The notes beneath the pieces are model-generated. The model had not been told where the DNA came from, ran no database searches, and saw nothing but the letters and a program-made list of their open reading frames with translations. Positions 17,304-26,168 of a stretch of 64,000 nt of DNA are shown in pieces (the first letter of the stretch is position 1; each line of letters begins with the position of its first letter). The translations under genes and the position numbers were made by a program. The DNA is from Saccharopolyspora spinosa NRRL 18395 (GTDB lineage: Bacteria; Actinomycetota; Actinomycetes; Mycobacteriales; Pseudonocardiaceae): NCBI RefSeq assembly GCF_000194155.1, contig NZ_GL877878.1, positions 1,452,351 through 1,516,350 of the forward strand, written 5' to 3'.

Positions 17304-18986
17304 TCAGGCCCGCGCGGCTGCGCGCCGGAGCAGCACCCATGTCGACGCAAGCAGCGCTGCCGCCGCGACGGCTTGCGCAACCGCGAAGGTGCCCCAGGAA
17401 CCCTGATATGCGCCGTCGGACCAGAAGGCGTTGCCGAGGTAGGTGAATCGGGGGCCTAGGAGCAGGGAGCCGAGCAGGAGCAGCAGTTCCGGGCCGAGGT
17501 ATGCGGCGACGGTCGCGGCGACGAAGGCCCGCTGGGATTCGTCGCCGGGCTCCGTGAGCGCGGTGGCCGCGCACAGCCCGCCGATAGCGACCACCGGCAG
17601 CAATGCCGCCAGCGCTCCCACCCCGGCCAGCACGGTCATGCTGCCGTATTCGTGCGGGATCCCGGCGAACAGCAGGATGAACTGCGCGGCGGCTGCGCCC
17701 ACCACGACGTAGGCGAGCGGCCGCCGGGTCGGCGGCACGATGCGGGCGCGCCGGGGCAGCACGTCGAACGGCGCCAGCCGCATGACCAGCAGGACGGTGA
17801 AGGCGATCACGGAGAAGAACTCCAGCCAGACCCACACATCGGCCTCGGCGTGGATCGAGGCGAGCGCGTCCACGAGGCAGTAGACCGCGTTCGCGACGAC
17901 CAGCCCGGTACCGACCGCGCCTCGTCCGCTGGGGCGCTCCATCAGCACCAACCCGGCGAACAGCATGGCGAACCGGATCAAGAAGTAGCCGAGCCCCAGG
18001 AAACTCGAAGCGGCGATCATCGGGGTGGAAACGAACAACGTGGTCGCCGCGACCGCCGCGGCTGCCGCGAAAAGCACCTTCGGGCTGCGGAGCCACACCG
18101 GAGTCCGCACACGGCTGCGCCAGTCCCCATCGACCGGCGGTGGCGCCGTTCGCGCGCGGGCCCAGTCGAGCACCGCCGCCATCCTCGCCGACAGGTTGCC
18201 GACGCCCGGCGGGCTGACCGCGTTCCGCAACTCCGCTGCCAACGCGGAAAACGGCACGCCCGCCGCGCTGGCCGCCACGACGATCAGCTCGTCGGCGGCC
18301 TGCGGCTCGGCCGCCAGCCGGTCCTCCCCCAACCGGCGGACTAGGAGCTCGCGCGCCTCGACCGCGCTGAGCACGTCCAGCATCAGCGAGCGGGCGCCCT
18401 CGGCGATCAGGCCGGTCAGCGGGTTTCGGCTGGTCAGCACGATGAAGGAGTTGGAACCACCGGGCAGCAGCGGGCGCACCTGCTCGGCGTCGCGGACGTC
18501 GTCCAGCACCACCAGAACCGGCTTGTCGGCCAGCAACGTGCGGTACCGGGCCGCCTGAGCAGCAACATCCGACGGAATCCTGTCTTCTCCCAAGGCTTCC
18601 AGGAAGCTCCGGAGCACATCGCCGGGTCGCGCCGGCCAGCCGGAAGGGTCAGAACCCCGCAGGTCCGCGTATAACTGCCCGCCGGGGAACCGGTCCGCCA
18701 CCTGATTCGCCCAGTGGACCGCCAGGGCCGTCTTGCCGATGCCCGTGGTGCCCTCGACCGCCGAGATCACCACAGCCCTGGCGGAATCCGCCAGCACGGC
18801 GTGCAACGCAGCTAGTTCGTCCGCCTGCCCGGTGAACGGGGCAACGGCCTGCGGCAGCTGCCGCGGCACCACCGGCTCCTGGTGCTGTCCGCCGAAGTGA
18901 ACACCGCCGTAGACGGCACCCACCTGCGCAACCGGCCCGTTGACCGTGCCGCTCTGCTCGTTGTTCGTCTCGCCCTCATCGCCCAC
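17304..18986 (-). CDS. STAND (NB-ARC-like) NTPase with C-terminal membrane domain and RHIM-like N-terminal motif
   Basis: A 560-residue protein in three parts. Residues about 10-35 carry SGTVNGPVAQVGAVYGGVHF, like the short glycine-valine motifs at the ends of actinobacterial NLR-like STAND proteins. Residues about 50-290 form the NTPase: Walker A EGTTGIGKTAL, Walker B KPVLVVLDDVRD, then SFIVLTSRNPLTGL. Instead of WD40 or TPR repeats, residues about 300-560 contain roughly seven hydrophobic helices (for example VLFAAAAAVAATTLFVST, FILLFAGIP, LLLLLGSLLLGP). It may be a membrane-anchored switch in stress signalling or defence; this is inference. No cognate effector gene is adjacent. A TTG or GTG start further inside is unlikely because the motif would be lost. 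Confidence 0.75.
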   Translation of the reverse strand: MGDEGETNNEQSGTVNGPVAQVGAVYGGVHFGGQHQEPVVPRQLPQAVAPFTGQADELAALHAVLADSARAVVISAVEGTTGIGKTALAVHWANQVADRFPGGQLYADLRGSDPSGWPARPGDVLRSFLEALGEDRIPSDVAAQAARYRTLLADKPVLVVLDDVRDAEQVRPLLPGGSNSFIVLTSRNPLTGLIAEGARSLMLDVLSAVEARELLVRRLGEDRLAAEPQAADELIVVAASAAGVPFSALAAELRNAVSPPGVGNLSARMAAVLDWARARTAPPPVDGDWRSRVRTPVWLRSPKVLFAAAAAVAATTLFVSTPMIAASSFLGLGYFLIRFAMLFAGLVLMERPSGRGAVGTGLVVANAVYCLVDALASIHAEADVWVWLEFFSVIAFTVLLVMRLAPFDVLPRRARIVPPTRRPLAYVVVGAAAAQFILLFAGIPHEYGSMTVLAGVGALAALLPVVAIGGLCAATALTEPGDESQRAFVAATVAAYLGPELLLLLGSLLLGPRFTYLGNAFWSDGAYQGSWGTFAVAQAVAAAALLASTWVLLRRAAARA

Positions 18987-19037
18987 GAGGCACCCACCCC
19001 CATCCCATCTGGCCCAATGTGACGTTACCGGGTGATC

Positions 19038-19330
19038 TTAGCGCCAGCGGTGAAAACCCGTGCGGGGAAAGGACATGTGCGGGCCCGGTCGTCGGGCCGG
19101 GGCGGGCCGCAGCCGCGCGACGAAGTCCGCGAACTCGGCCTGCTGCTGCGGGGTCATCACGCCCTTCGGGACCACCACGCCCTGCGCCTTGCCGAACATC
19201 ACGTATCAGACCTCGGGAGTTTCCACCGCGCGCCCGAGACCCGCCCAGCAGAGCCGCGACCGCACGATGAACGGGATCTCGCGGCTCTCGAAGTAGTCCA
19301 CCGCCGCGAACCACTTGCCGGCGCATGAGA
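19038..19330 (-). pseudogene. YcxB-like membrane protein, C-terminal remnant
   Basis: A minus-strand frame ending at TAA 19038 reads YVMFGKAQGVVVPKGVMTPQ then QAEFADFVARLRP, much like the C-terminal domain of YcxB-type proteins, where a residue pair before the lysine-proline starts a turn. Just upstream the frame is cut by a TGA after AVETPEV, and WFAAVDYFESREIPFIV may be part of the same former gene. The N-terminal membrane part is not found. Confidence 0.45.
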
Positions 19331-19512
19331 ACCACGGTCACCGACCAAGGGCTTCAGCACCCCAGCACCGACCGCTGAGCTTTACACGTGTTCCTCCTGA
19401 CATCGCAGCCCACCCGGCCCACCGCCGAGTGCGATCGTTACCAGGATCGCCGCGACCACCCACATCGCGGATCATCCGTCAGGCCGAGCCCTGCCCCGCA
19501 GCCGATCGGCCA

Positions 19513-19520
19513 CCAAAAAC
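19513..19520 (+). repeat. Left target-site duplication of ISL3 element
   Basis: CCAAAAAC directly before the left inverted repeat; an identical copy follows the right end at 20996-21003. Eight bases is the length typical of ISL3-family insertions. Confidence 0.9.
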
Positions 19521-20995
19521 GGCTCTTGTGATCGATTAGTGGGCGTGTGGCCTGGGGTTGGGTCCGGAAGATGAAGGCACGCCCTCGCTTCGGGCTAGGT
19601 TGTTGGTTGCGAGATCAACAAGCTGATCAGGGAGCGAACGACGTGCCGGATGTCAGTGTATGGCGCGCGATGGCGGGTCTGGACGACAGGACCGTGATCG
19701 AGCGTGTGGCTTTCGAAGAAGGCCGTCCTGGCCGCAGAGCGGGTAGTGCTGCATGTGCGGCCCAGCCGCCGTAAGGGCGAGCATGACCGGTGCGGCCGGT
19801 GCGGTCGGAGAAGCCCTGGATACGACGGCGGGAGGCGCCGTGAGTGGCGGAGTGTGGATTGCGGGCTGACGCAGATGTGGCTGGCAGCCGACGCGCCCAG
19901 GGTGCGCTGTGCCGAGCACGGGGTGACTGTGGCTCGGGTGCCCTGGGCTCGGCATGGTGCCGGGCACACGCTTGTCTTTGACGCCCAGGTGGCGTGGCTG
20001 GCGGTGCGAACCTCGAAGTCAACCGTGCGGGAGTTGCTGCGAATCGCATGGAAAACGGTCGGGTCGGTCATCGACCGGGTCTGGGCCGACATCTCCGCTG
20101 AGATCGACCTGCTCGACGGGGTCCGCAAGATCGGGATCGACGAGGTTTCCTATAAGAAGAACCATCGCTATCTGACGATCGTGGTCGACCACGACACCGG
20201 TCGGGTCATCTGGGCCGCGCCGGGCCTGGGCGCCGCCACGTTGAGCACGTTCTTCGACGAACTCGGACCCGAACGCACCGCGGCCTTGACCCACGTCAGC
20301 GCTGACGCGGCGCACTGGATCGCCTCGACGGTCACACAACGCGCCCCGCAAGCGATCTTGTGCGCCGACCCGTTTCACATCGTGGCCTGGGCCACCGACG
20401 CCATCGATACCGTCCGCCGCCAGGAATGGCGTGCCCTCAAAGCACTCGCCGACACCGAACGCGCAGAACAGGACCGTCGTGTCGGCCGCCCCACTGCCGA
20501 TGATCCGAAGCCGGAAACCCCACGGCAGGACCTGGCCAGGGAGTTCAAAAACGCCCGCTACTCCCTGCTGAAAAATCCCGACAACCTCACCCAGGACCAA
20601 AGCCTCACCCTGAAGTGGATCACGGCTTCCAGCCCCCGCCTCCACGAGGCCTACGCGTTCAAAGAGAAACTCCGCATCGTCTTCCAAGCCAGGGGTAAGC
20701 AGGGCAAACGCATCCTCGACGCCTGGATCAAAGAGGCCGGGCGCAGCACCCTGGAACCCATCCAGAAGCTCTGCAAGTCCGTGGTCCGCATCCGCGCGTC
20801 CATCGAGGCCAGCCTGGAGCACGGGCTGTCTCAGGGCCTGATCGAGTCCACTAACACCAAGATCAGACTCTTCACCCGCATGGCCTTCGGGTTCCACACG
20901 CCCCAGGCCCTGATCGCCCTCGTCATGCTCAACCTCGGCGGCCCGACACTCACCCTCCCCGGGCGCACTTAACCCACACATACGTCAGGAGAGCC
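19521..20995 (+). mobile_element. ISL3-family insertion sequence, 1475 bp
   Basis: The element begins GGCTCTTGTGATCGATTAGT (19521) and its other end, read inward on the opposite strand from 20995, begins GGCTCTCCTGACGTATGTGT. These imperfect inverted repeats share GGCTCT and a downstream GTGGG. A perfect 8-bp duplication flanks the element. It holds one transposase gene on the plus strand with a frame interruption near its start. The insertion lies in non-coding sequence between the YcxB-like relic and the Nudix gene. Confidence 0.9.
19643..20972 (+). CDS. ISL3-family transposase with early frame interruption
   Basis: The conserved N-terminus (VSVWRAMAGLDDRTVIERVA, from GTG 19643) is in one frame and the remainder (AVLAAERVVLHVRPSRRKGE onward) in the next; a one-base change near 19712 would join them. 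GTG 19704 could restart translation to give 422 residues lacking only about 20 N-terminal ones. That product retains the zinc-finger-like HDRCGRCGRRSPGYD, and the DDE catalytic core with IGIDEVSYKK, LCADPFHIVAWATDAID and the closing GLIESTNTKIRLFTRMAFGF. It may be weakly active or inactive. Confidence 0.85.
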
Positions 20996-21003
20996 CCAAA
21001 AAC
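20996..21003 (+). repeat. Right target-site duplication of ISL3 element
   Basis: CCAAAAAC, identical to 19513-19520. Perfect copies indicate that the insertion is recent compared with the decay around it. Confidence 0.9.
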
Positions 21004-21121
21004 AAGCCATTTGGCCAGGACGACCAGACCACCTCCGCGACGAGCGGGCTCGTGCTTCCGCATGTTCCTGGGCGGCCGACGTCGCCAACAGCCCCGAAAT
21101 CTTGGGACTAGGGTCGGTTCC

Positions 21122-21586
21122 ATGGTTGATCGGTTTCAGGTCGTTCCTTCCGTTTACATCGCGCTTCGCAGGTCGGACGCCCGCGAGGAGGTGCTGCTGC
21201 AGCTGCGCCGCAACACCGGATATATGGACGGGCATTGGGCCCTGGCCGCGGCGGGCCACGTCGAATCCGGTGAATCCGTCATCGACGCCGCGTGCCGGGA
21301 AGCCACCGAGGAACTCGGCATCGACATCTCCGCCGAAGACCTCGTACCGCTGTCGGTCATGCACCGAACGCAGGGCGACCACCGGGCGATCAACGAGCGG
21401 GTGGACTTCTTCTTCGAATGCCACCGCTGGACCGGTAGGCCCAGACGGGCCGAGCCTGAGAAGACCGCCGATCTGCAGTGGTTCCCGCTGGACGCACCGC
21501 CGAATCCGACAGTGCCCCACGAGCAGTACATCCTCCAGCACCTGTGCGCAGGCACCCTCCCCCGGGTCACCACGTTCGGCTTCTGA
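21122..21586 (+). CDS. Nudix hydrolase
   Basis: A 154-residue Nudix protein that should cleave a nucleoside diphosphate linked to another group. The Nudix box is complete: GHVESGESVIDAACREATEE followed by LGI, with the REATEE glutamates that bind metal. It starts MVDRFQVVPSVYIALRRSDA, a form common in 8-oxo-dGTPase-like or housecleaning members. ATG 21122 is the first start that fits the fold; the frame is open upstream. The specific substrate cannot be told. Confidence 0.85.
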   Translation: MVDRFQVVPSVYIALRRSDAREEVLLQLRRNTGYMDGHWALAAAGHVESGESVIDAACREATEELGIDISAEDLVPLSVMHRTQGDHRAINERVDFFFECHRWTGRPRRAEPEKTADLQWFPLDAPPNPTVPHEQYILQHLCAGTLPRVTTFGF

Positions 21587-21680
21587 CCGCCTGTCGTCGA
21601 CTGGGGTTTGACCTTCACCCAGGGACAACCCGCAGGGTCTGATCACCGGGCGAGGTGCCCGGGACGGGGAGGGAGCCATC

Positions 21681-22295
21681 ATGGCCAGGCTGAGCATCGG
21701 CGATTTCGCACAGGCATCGGGCCTGCCGCCGAAGGCGTTGCGGCTCTACGACGAGCTGGGGCTGCTGCCACCGTCTGATGTCGATCCGCGTTCGGGTTGC
21801 CGCGCTGAGCAAGCTGTTCTCCACCGGCCGCCCAAGGCGTCCAGTTGGGGAAGCGTCCACAATGTCTCGACCCAGCGTCCACCTGGATGGGGCTTTCAGG
21901 GCCTGCAACGACGCCCAGTCGGCCCTGGCCGCCGAGCGCCGCACCGACGAGAACCTGGCCGACCTCAACGCGTCGCTGGAAGCGCCGAACGACACCCCGG
22001 CGAATACCATCTCTGCCTCGGGGAGGACTTTCGGTTCCACGAGATCGTGACGCGATCCTGCGGGAACCCGTTCTTCTCGTGGTTCATGGCTCCGGTGAAC
22101 ACCTGCCTGCGCGAGTCCTACAAGAACGAACGCGCCTACCTCGCGAGCCTCCCGAGGACTTTCGCCGAGCACCGCGCCATCCTCGATGCCATCACTGCTG
22201 GCGACGCAGCGGCAGCGCGCCGGAATTCGCGCCAGCACCTGAACCGCGTGATCTCGCAACAGGAATCCCTGGTCACACCGGGTGACGAGCCGTAG
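21681..22295 (+). pseudogene. Chimera of MerR N-terminus and GntR/FCD C-terminus
   Basis: One continuous frame begins as a MerR regulator (MARLSIGDFAQASGLPPKAL then RLYDELGLLPP, ending at DPRSGCR) and ends as the ligand domain of a GntR/FCD regulator (FRFHEIVTRSCGNPFFSWFM, then EHRAILDAITAGDAAAARRN and QHLNRVI). About 75 residues between have no family resemblance; other frames there give ALAAERRTDENLADLNASLE, which is an earlier FCD segment. So two broken genes were joined and frameshifted. The MerR part lacks its effector domain and the FCD part lacks its DNA-binding domain. If translated, the product would be an unusual hybrid. Confidence 0.7.
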
Positions 22296-22346
22296 TCGCG
22301 CCTGACTTGGATCGACCGTGGAGTCCTCAGCCGCAACGCATCTCCA

Positions 22347-23549
22347 ATGAAGGCAGGCACGTTGAACCCCTCCTCCTACTCCCACCGTGTTCTCCCCGAC
22401 GACGTCGTCCGATCGACGCTGGTCGCCCGCGTCTTCGACCCGGTGTGCGGAGGGCCGTGCGTCGCCGCGGTGCGCGGGTCGGCGGTCGTCGACTTGACCG
22501 GCGTCGAGCCCACGGTTTCCGGGCTACTCGAGCGCACCGACGCCGTGCACATCGCGCGAACGCACGAAGGCGGCCGGAGCTGGCAGCTGTCCGACCTCCT
22601 GGACGCCACGCTCGCCGACGATCGCACGCGGCCCCACTTCCTGGCACCTGTCGACCTGCAGGTCGTGAAGGCCGCGGGCGTGACCTTCGTCCGGAGCATG
22701 CTGGAGCGGGTGATCGAGGAGCGCGCCGAAGGCGACCTCCGCCGGGCCGAGGAGATCCGCGCCAAGCTCGGCAGCGTCATCGAAGGCCGGATCTCCCAGG
22801 TCCGACCGGGTTCCGCGGAAGCGCGGCGGATCAAGGAGGTCCTCGTCGCGGAAGGTCTCTGGTCGCAGTACCTGGAGGTCGGCATCGGCCCGGACCCGGA
22901 GATTTTCACCAAGGCCCCGGTGCTGTCCGCGGTCGGCACGGGCGCGGAGGTCGGTGTGCTGGAGCGCTCGGTGTGGAACAACCCGGAGCCCGAACTCGTG
23001 CTCGCGGTGACCTCGCGCGGTGTGCCGGTGGCGGCGACGCTCGGCAACGACGTCAACCTCCGCGACTTCGAGGGACGCAGCGCGCTGCTGCTGACCGAAG
23101 CCAAGGACAACAACGCGTCCTGCGCGATCGGCCCGTTTCTCCGGCTGTTCGACGACGAGTTCACCTTGGACGACGCGCGGAACGTGGAGATTGGCCTGGA
23201 GATCACCGGCACCGACGGCTACCGGCTGGACGGGGTCAGCCCGGTCAGCGAGATCAGCCGCGACGTGCGCGAACTCGTCGACCACGCCCACGGGCGCCAC
23301 CATCAGTACCCGGACGGGTTCGTGCTGTTCACCGGCACGATGTTCGCCCCCACCGAGGACCGAGACGTCCCCGGCCAGGGCTTCACCCACAAGCCCGGTG
23401 ACGTCGTATGCATCTCCTCCCCCGCACTGGGAGCCTTGATCAACGTCGTCAGCACCGCGGAGGCCGCACCGGACTGGACGTTCGGTATCCGCGCGCTGAT
23501 GACCAACCTCGCGGCCCGGGGTCTGCTCGCGGGCAACCCGCAAGCGTGA
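22347..23549 (+). CDS. Fumarylacetoacetate hydrolase family protein
   Basis: A 400-residue protein with an FAH catalytic domain over residues about 90-390. Visible blocks are FLAPVDLQVVKAAGVTFVRS, EPELVLAVTSRGVPVAATLG with NDVNLRDFEGRSALLLTEAK, and a terminal DVVCISSPALGALINVVSTA. The length and the long N-terminal part resemble sugar-acid dehydratases (2-keto-3-deoxy-pentonate type) more than the short C-C hydrolases; this is inferred. A relic of a GntR/FCD regulator lies directly upstream, a usual partner for sugar-acid genes, and 6-phosphogluconate dehydrogenase lies downstream. The start could also be TTG 22362. Confidence 0.8.
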   Translation: MKAGTLNPSSYSHRVLPDDVVRSTLVARVFDPVCGGPCVAAVRGSAVVDLTGVEPTVSGLLERTDAVHIARTHEGGRSWQLSDLLDATLADDRTRPHFLAPVDLQVVKAAGVTFVRSMLERVIEERAEGDLRRAEEIRAKLGSVIEGRISQVRPGSAEARRIKEVLVAEGLWSQYLEVGIGPDPEIFTKAPVLSAVGTGAEVGVLERSVWNNPEPELVLAVTSRGVPVAATLGNDVNLRDFEGRSALLLTEAKDNNASCAIGPFLRLFDDEFTLDDARNVEIGLEITGTDGYRLDGVSPVSEISRDVRELVDHAHGRHHQYPDGFVLFTGTMFAPTEDRDVPGQGFTHKPGDVVCISSPALGALINVVSTAEAAPDWTFGIRALMTNLAARGLLAGNPQA

Positions 23550-23582
23550 TCCGCGAACCGCGCCTCAACGGAGGCTAACCAG

Positions 23583-23849
23583 CTTTCCCGCTACGCCGCG
23601 CTGGAGTGGACCGGGCGCGGATCCGCGACCGGCTTGGCGCCGATGCGGCCCTTCCTGCACGCGTACGCCGAGGCCGGTGGCCCGGCCGGGCTCCTGGAAG
23701 AGGAAACCCTCGTCCAGCTGATCCGGCACCAGTTGCGCCGCGAGGCTCCATCGTTCCAGCGGCAGGAGCTACAGGGAACCGTCCACGACTCGGAAGACGT
23801 CGCCTACCACGAACGCCGCCTGGAGATGTTCGGAGAACTCCGCCCGTGA
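23583..23849 (+). pseudogene. C-terminal fragment of an unidentified protein
   Basis: The frame reads LSRYAALEWTGRGSATGLAP, FLHAYAEAGGPAGLLEEETL and SEDVAYHERRLEMFGEL to a TGA at 23849. It has good codon use and a protein-like composition but no start or upstream domain. The alternation of helices and the AYAEAGGPAG segment resemble the tail of aminoglycoside phosphotransferase-like kinases; this is a weak guess. It lies between the FAH gene and gnd. Confidence 0.4.
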
Positions 23850-24010
23850 CCCCGCAAGATCCGGAAACCCTTTTCCCGCAGCTGAACTCGCAACCGGGCC
23901 TCCCGGCGAAGCACCCGGTCGGGAACCCTGCGCCGGGTCGGCTGCTGTTCGAGAATTGGGGTCACCACACCCGCGCCGCGTCGACGACGTTACCGACAGG
24001 AGCTATCCGC

Positions 24011-25450
24011 ATGAGCACTTCCGCGCAGATCGGCGTCACCGGGCTCGCCGTCATGGGGCGCAACCTCGCCCGCAATTTCGCGCGCAACGGCTACGCGGTC
24101 GCCGTGCACAACCGCACCGCGTCGAAGACCCGCGCGCTCATGGACAAATTCGGCCACGAAGGCGACTTCGTCGCGACCGAAACCCCGGCCGATTTCGTCG
24201 CCGCGCTGGAACGCCCCCGCCGCCTCGTGATCATGGTCAAGGCCGGTGATCCCACCGACGCCGTCATCCAGGAGTTCGCGCCCCTGCTGGAACCAGGCGA
24301 CATGATCATCGACGGTGGCAACGCGCACTTCGCCGACACCCGACGCCGCGAGCGCGAACTGCGCGAGCACGACATCCACTTCGTCGGTACCGGCATCTCC
24401 GGCGGCGAAGAAGGCGCGCTGCACGGGCCCAGCATCATGCCCGGCGGATCCACGCGGTCCTACGACTCCCTCGGACCCATGCTGGAGAAGATCGCCGCGA
24501 AGGCCGCCGGCGGCGCACCCTGCGTGACGCACATCGGCCCCGACGGGGCGGGCCATTTCGTGAAGATGGTGCACAACGGCATCGAATACGCGGACATGCA
24601 GCTGATCGGTGAGGCCTACCAGCTGCTCCGCGAGGTCGCTGCCTTCTCCCCCGCCCAGATCGCCGACGTCTTCCGCACCTGGAACACCGGCCGCCTCGAC
24701 TCCTACCTGATCGAGATCACCGCCGAAGTCCTGTCCCATGTGGACGCCGCGACCGGCAAGCCGTTCGTGGACGTGGTCGCCGACCAGGCGGAGCAGAAGG
24801 GCACCGGACGCTGGACCGTGCAGCTCGCGCTCGAACTGGGCGTGCCGGTCCCGGGCATCGCCGAAGCGGTCTTCGCCCGCTCGCTGTCCGGTCACACCGC
24901 CCTGCGCGAAGCCTCCCGCGGGCTCGCGGGCCCCGCGGCGAAACCGCTGGGCAGCTCCGAGGCGGCCGCGTTCGCCGACCAGGTCGAGCAGGCGCTGTAC
25001 GCGTCCAAGATCGTGTCCTACACACAGGGCTTCCACGAGATCGCCGCAGGCAGCGCGGAATACGACTGGAACATCGACCTGGGTGCGATCGCCTCGATCT
25101 GGCGCGGCGGCTGCATCATCCGCGCCGCGTTCCTAGACCGCATCCGCGCCGCTTATGATTCGCGCCCCGACCTGCCGAGCCTGCTCTCCGACCGGACGTT
25201 CGCGCAGGAGATCGCCGCCGCCCAGGACGACTGGCGGGCGGTACTGGTCGCCGCCACCACCCAGGGCGTGCCGACACCGGGATTCGCGGCGGCACTCGCC
25301 TACTACGACGCGCTGCGCGCGGACCGGCTCCCGGCCGCACTCACCCAAGGCCAACGCGACTACTTCGGTGCCCACACCTACCGCCGCACCGACCTCGAAG
25401 GCTCGTTCCACACCCTCTGGGCAGCAGACCGCTCCGAAGTGCCGGCCTGA
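24011..25450 (+). CDS. gndA: 6-phosphogluconate dehydrogenase, decarboxylating
   Basis: A 479-residue long-form (NADP type) enzyme of the pentose phosphate pathway that converts 6-phosphogluconate to ribulose 5-phosphate and CO2. The Rossmann start is GVTGLAVMGRNLARNFARNG. Substrate and catalytic segments include MIIDGGNAHFADT, GTGISGGEEGALHGPSIMPG, GPDGAGHFVKMVHNGIEYAD with the catalytic lysine, and WNIDLGAIASIWRGGCIIRA. The C-terminal TDLEGSFHTLW is intact. ATG 24011 follows ACAGGAG. It ends 10 bases before the convergent cupin gene. Confidence 0.93.
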   Translation: MSTSAQIGVTGLAVMGRNLARNFARNGYAVAVHNRTASKTRALMDKFGHEGDFVATETPADFVAALERPRRLVIMVKAGDPTDAVIQEFAPLLEPGDMIIDGGNAHFADTRRRERELREHDIHFVGTGISGGEEGALHGPSIMPGGSTRSYDSLGPMLEKIAAKAAGGAPCVTHIGPDGAGHFVKMVHNGIEYADMQLIGEAYQLLREVAAFSPAQIADVFRTWNTGRLDSYLIEITAEVLSHVDAATGKPFVDVVADQAEQKGTGRWTVQLALELGVPVPGIAEAVFARSLSGHTALREASRGLAGPAAKPLGSSEAAAFADQVEQALYASKIVSYTQGFHEIAAGSAEYDWNIDLGAIASIWRGGCIIRAAFLDRIRAAYDSRPDLPSLLSDRTFAQEIAAAQDDWRAVLVAATTQGVPTPGFAAALAYYDALRADRLPAALTQGQRDYFGAHTYRRTDLEGSFHTLWAADRSEVPA

Positions 25451-25460
25451 CCGTTTCGGG

Positions 25461-25865
25461 CTACGCGGTTACGGCGCGGCCGTAGCGGTCTTCCAGGCGG
25501 ACGACGTCCGCCTGCCACCCCGGATCCGCGGTGGAGGCTTCCAGCAGGACCACGTCGGACACGGCGATGATCCGGTGCACCACCCCGGACGGGATGCTCG
25601 CCGTCTGGCCGGGGCCCAGTTCCATCCGGACCAGCGACGTCCGGCTGGGCCCGAGGTCGAGCAGCGCGAAGCCGGACTGGACGGCGACCGTCTCCTCCTT
25701 CTTCTCGTGGTACTGCAGCGAAAGTGCCTCACCTGCGCGGATGTGCAGCACCTTGCCAACGTAGCGGCCTTCCACGACGGCGAAGATCTCCTCGTAGCCC
25801 CAGGGCTTTTCGATCCGGACCACCGTTGCGAGGCTGGACAGCGCGAACTCTGCGACGTCGGTCAC
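25461..25865 (-). CDS. Small cupin protein (type II phosphomannose isomerase-like)
   Basis: A 134-residue single-cupin protein. VRIEKPWGYEEIFAVVEGRY and GKVLHIRAGEALSLQYHEKK match the isomerase domain of type II mannose-6-phosphate isomerases; H, E and the later VVHRIIAVSDVVLLE H give the metal site. As a free-standing domain it may isomerise or epimerise a sugar phosphate or nucleotide sugar. GTG 25865 with GGAAAGGAA upstream is chosen. It converges with gndA. Confidence 0.75.
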   Translation of the reverse strand: MTDVAEFALSSLATVVRIEKPWGYEEIFAVVEGRYVGKVLHIRAGEALSLQYHEKKEETVAVQSGFALLDLGPSRTSLVRMELGPGQTASIPSGVVHRIIAVSDVVLLEASTADPGWQADVVRLEDRYGRAVTA

Positions 25866-26059
25866 GACGATCCATTCCTTTCCAGGTGAAACGCCAACTC
25901 GAATGCGCGTTCGGGCAATCTGCCCGCGAACGCGCGGACGGCGCGTCCACGGGAGTCTCGACGACCTGGCGGCGCACGACGAACCAGCATTCGATTCCCC
26001 CAAGCACGCGGTGCGAAGCACCACGGACTTGCGCACCATAACGCCGGAAATGCGATGCC

Positions 26060-26083
26060 GCCCGGGTCCGGAGACACCCGGGC
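26060..26083 (-). terminator. Hairpin downstream of the amidase gene
   Basis: GCCCGGGT (26060-26067) pairs perfectly with ACCCGGGC (26076-26083) over an 8-base loop, 86 bases after the amidase stop. The rest of 25866-26168 shows no gene. Confidence 0.55.
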
Positions 26084-26168
26084 CGACACCGCTACCGAAT
26101 CGGACGACAGGCGGCGACGTGTGCTTCGGAAGTGACAACTGGGGCTGCTGGGCTCGTGACCGAGCGCG

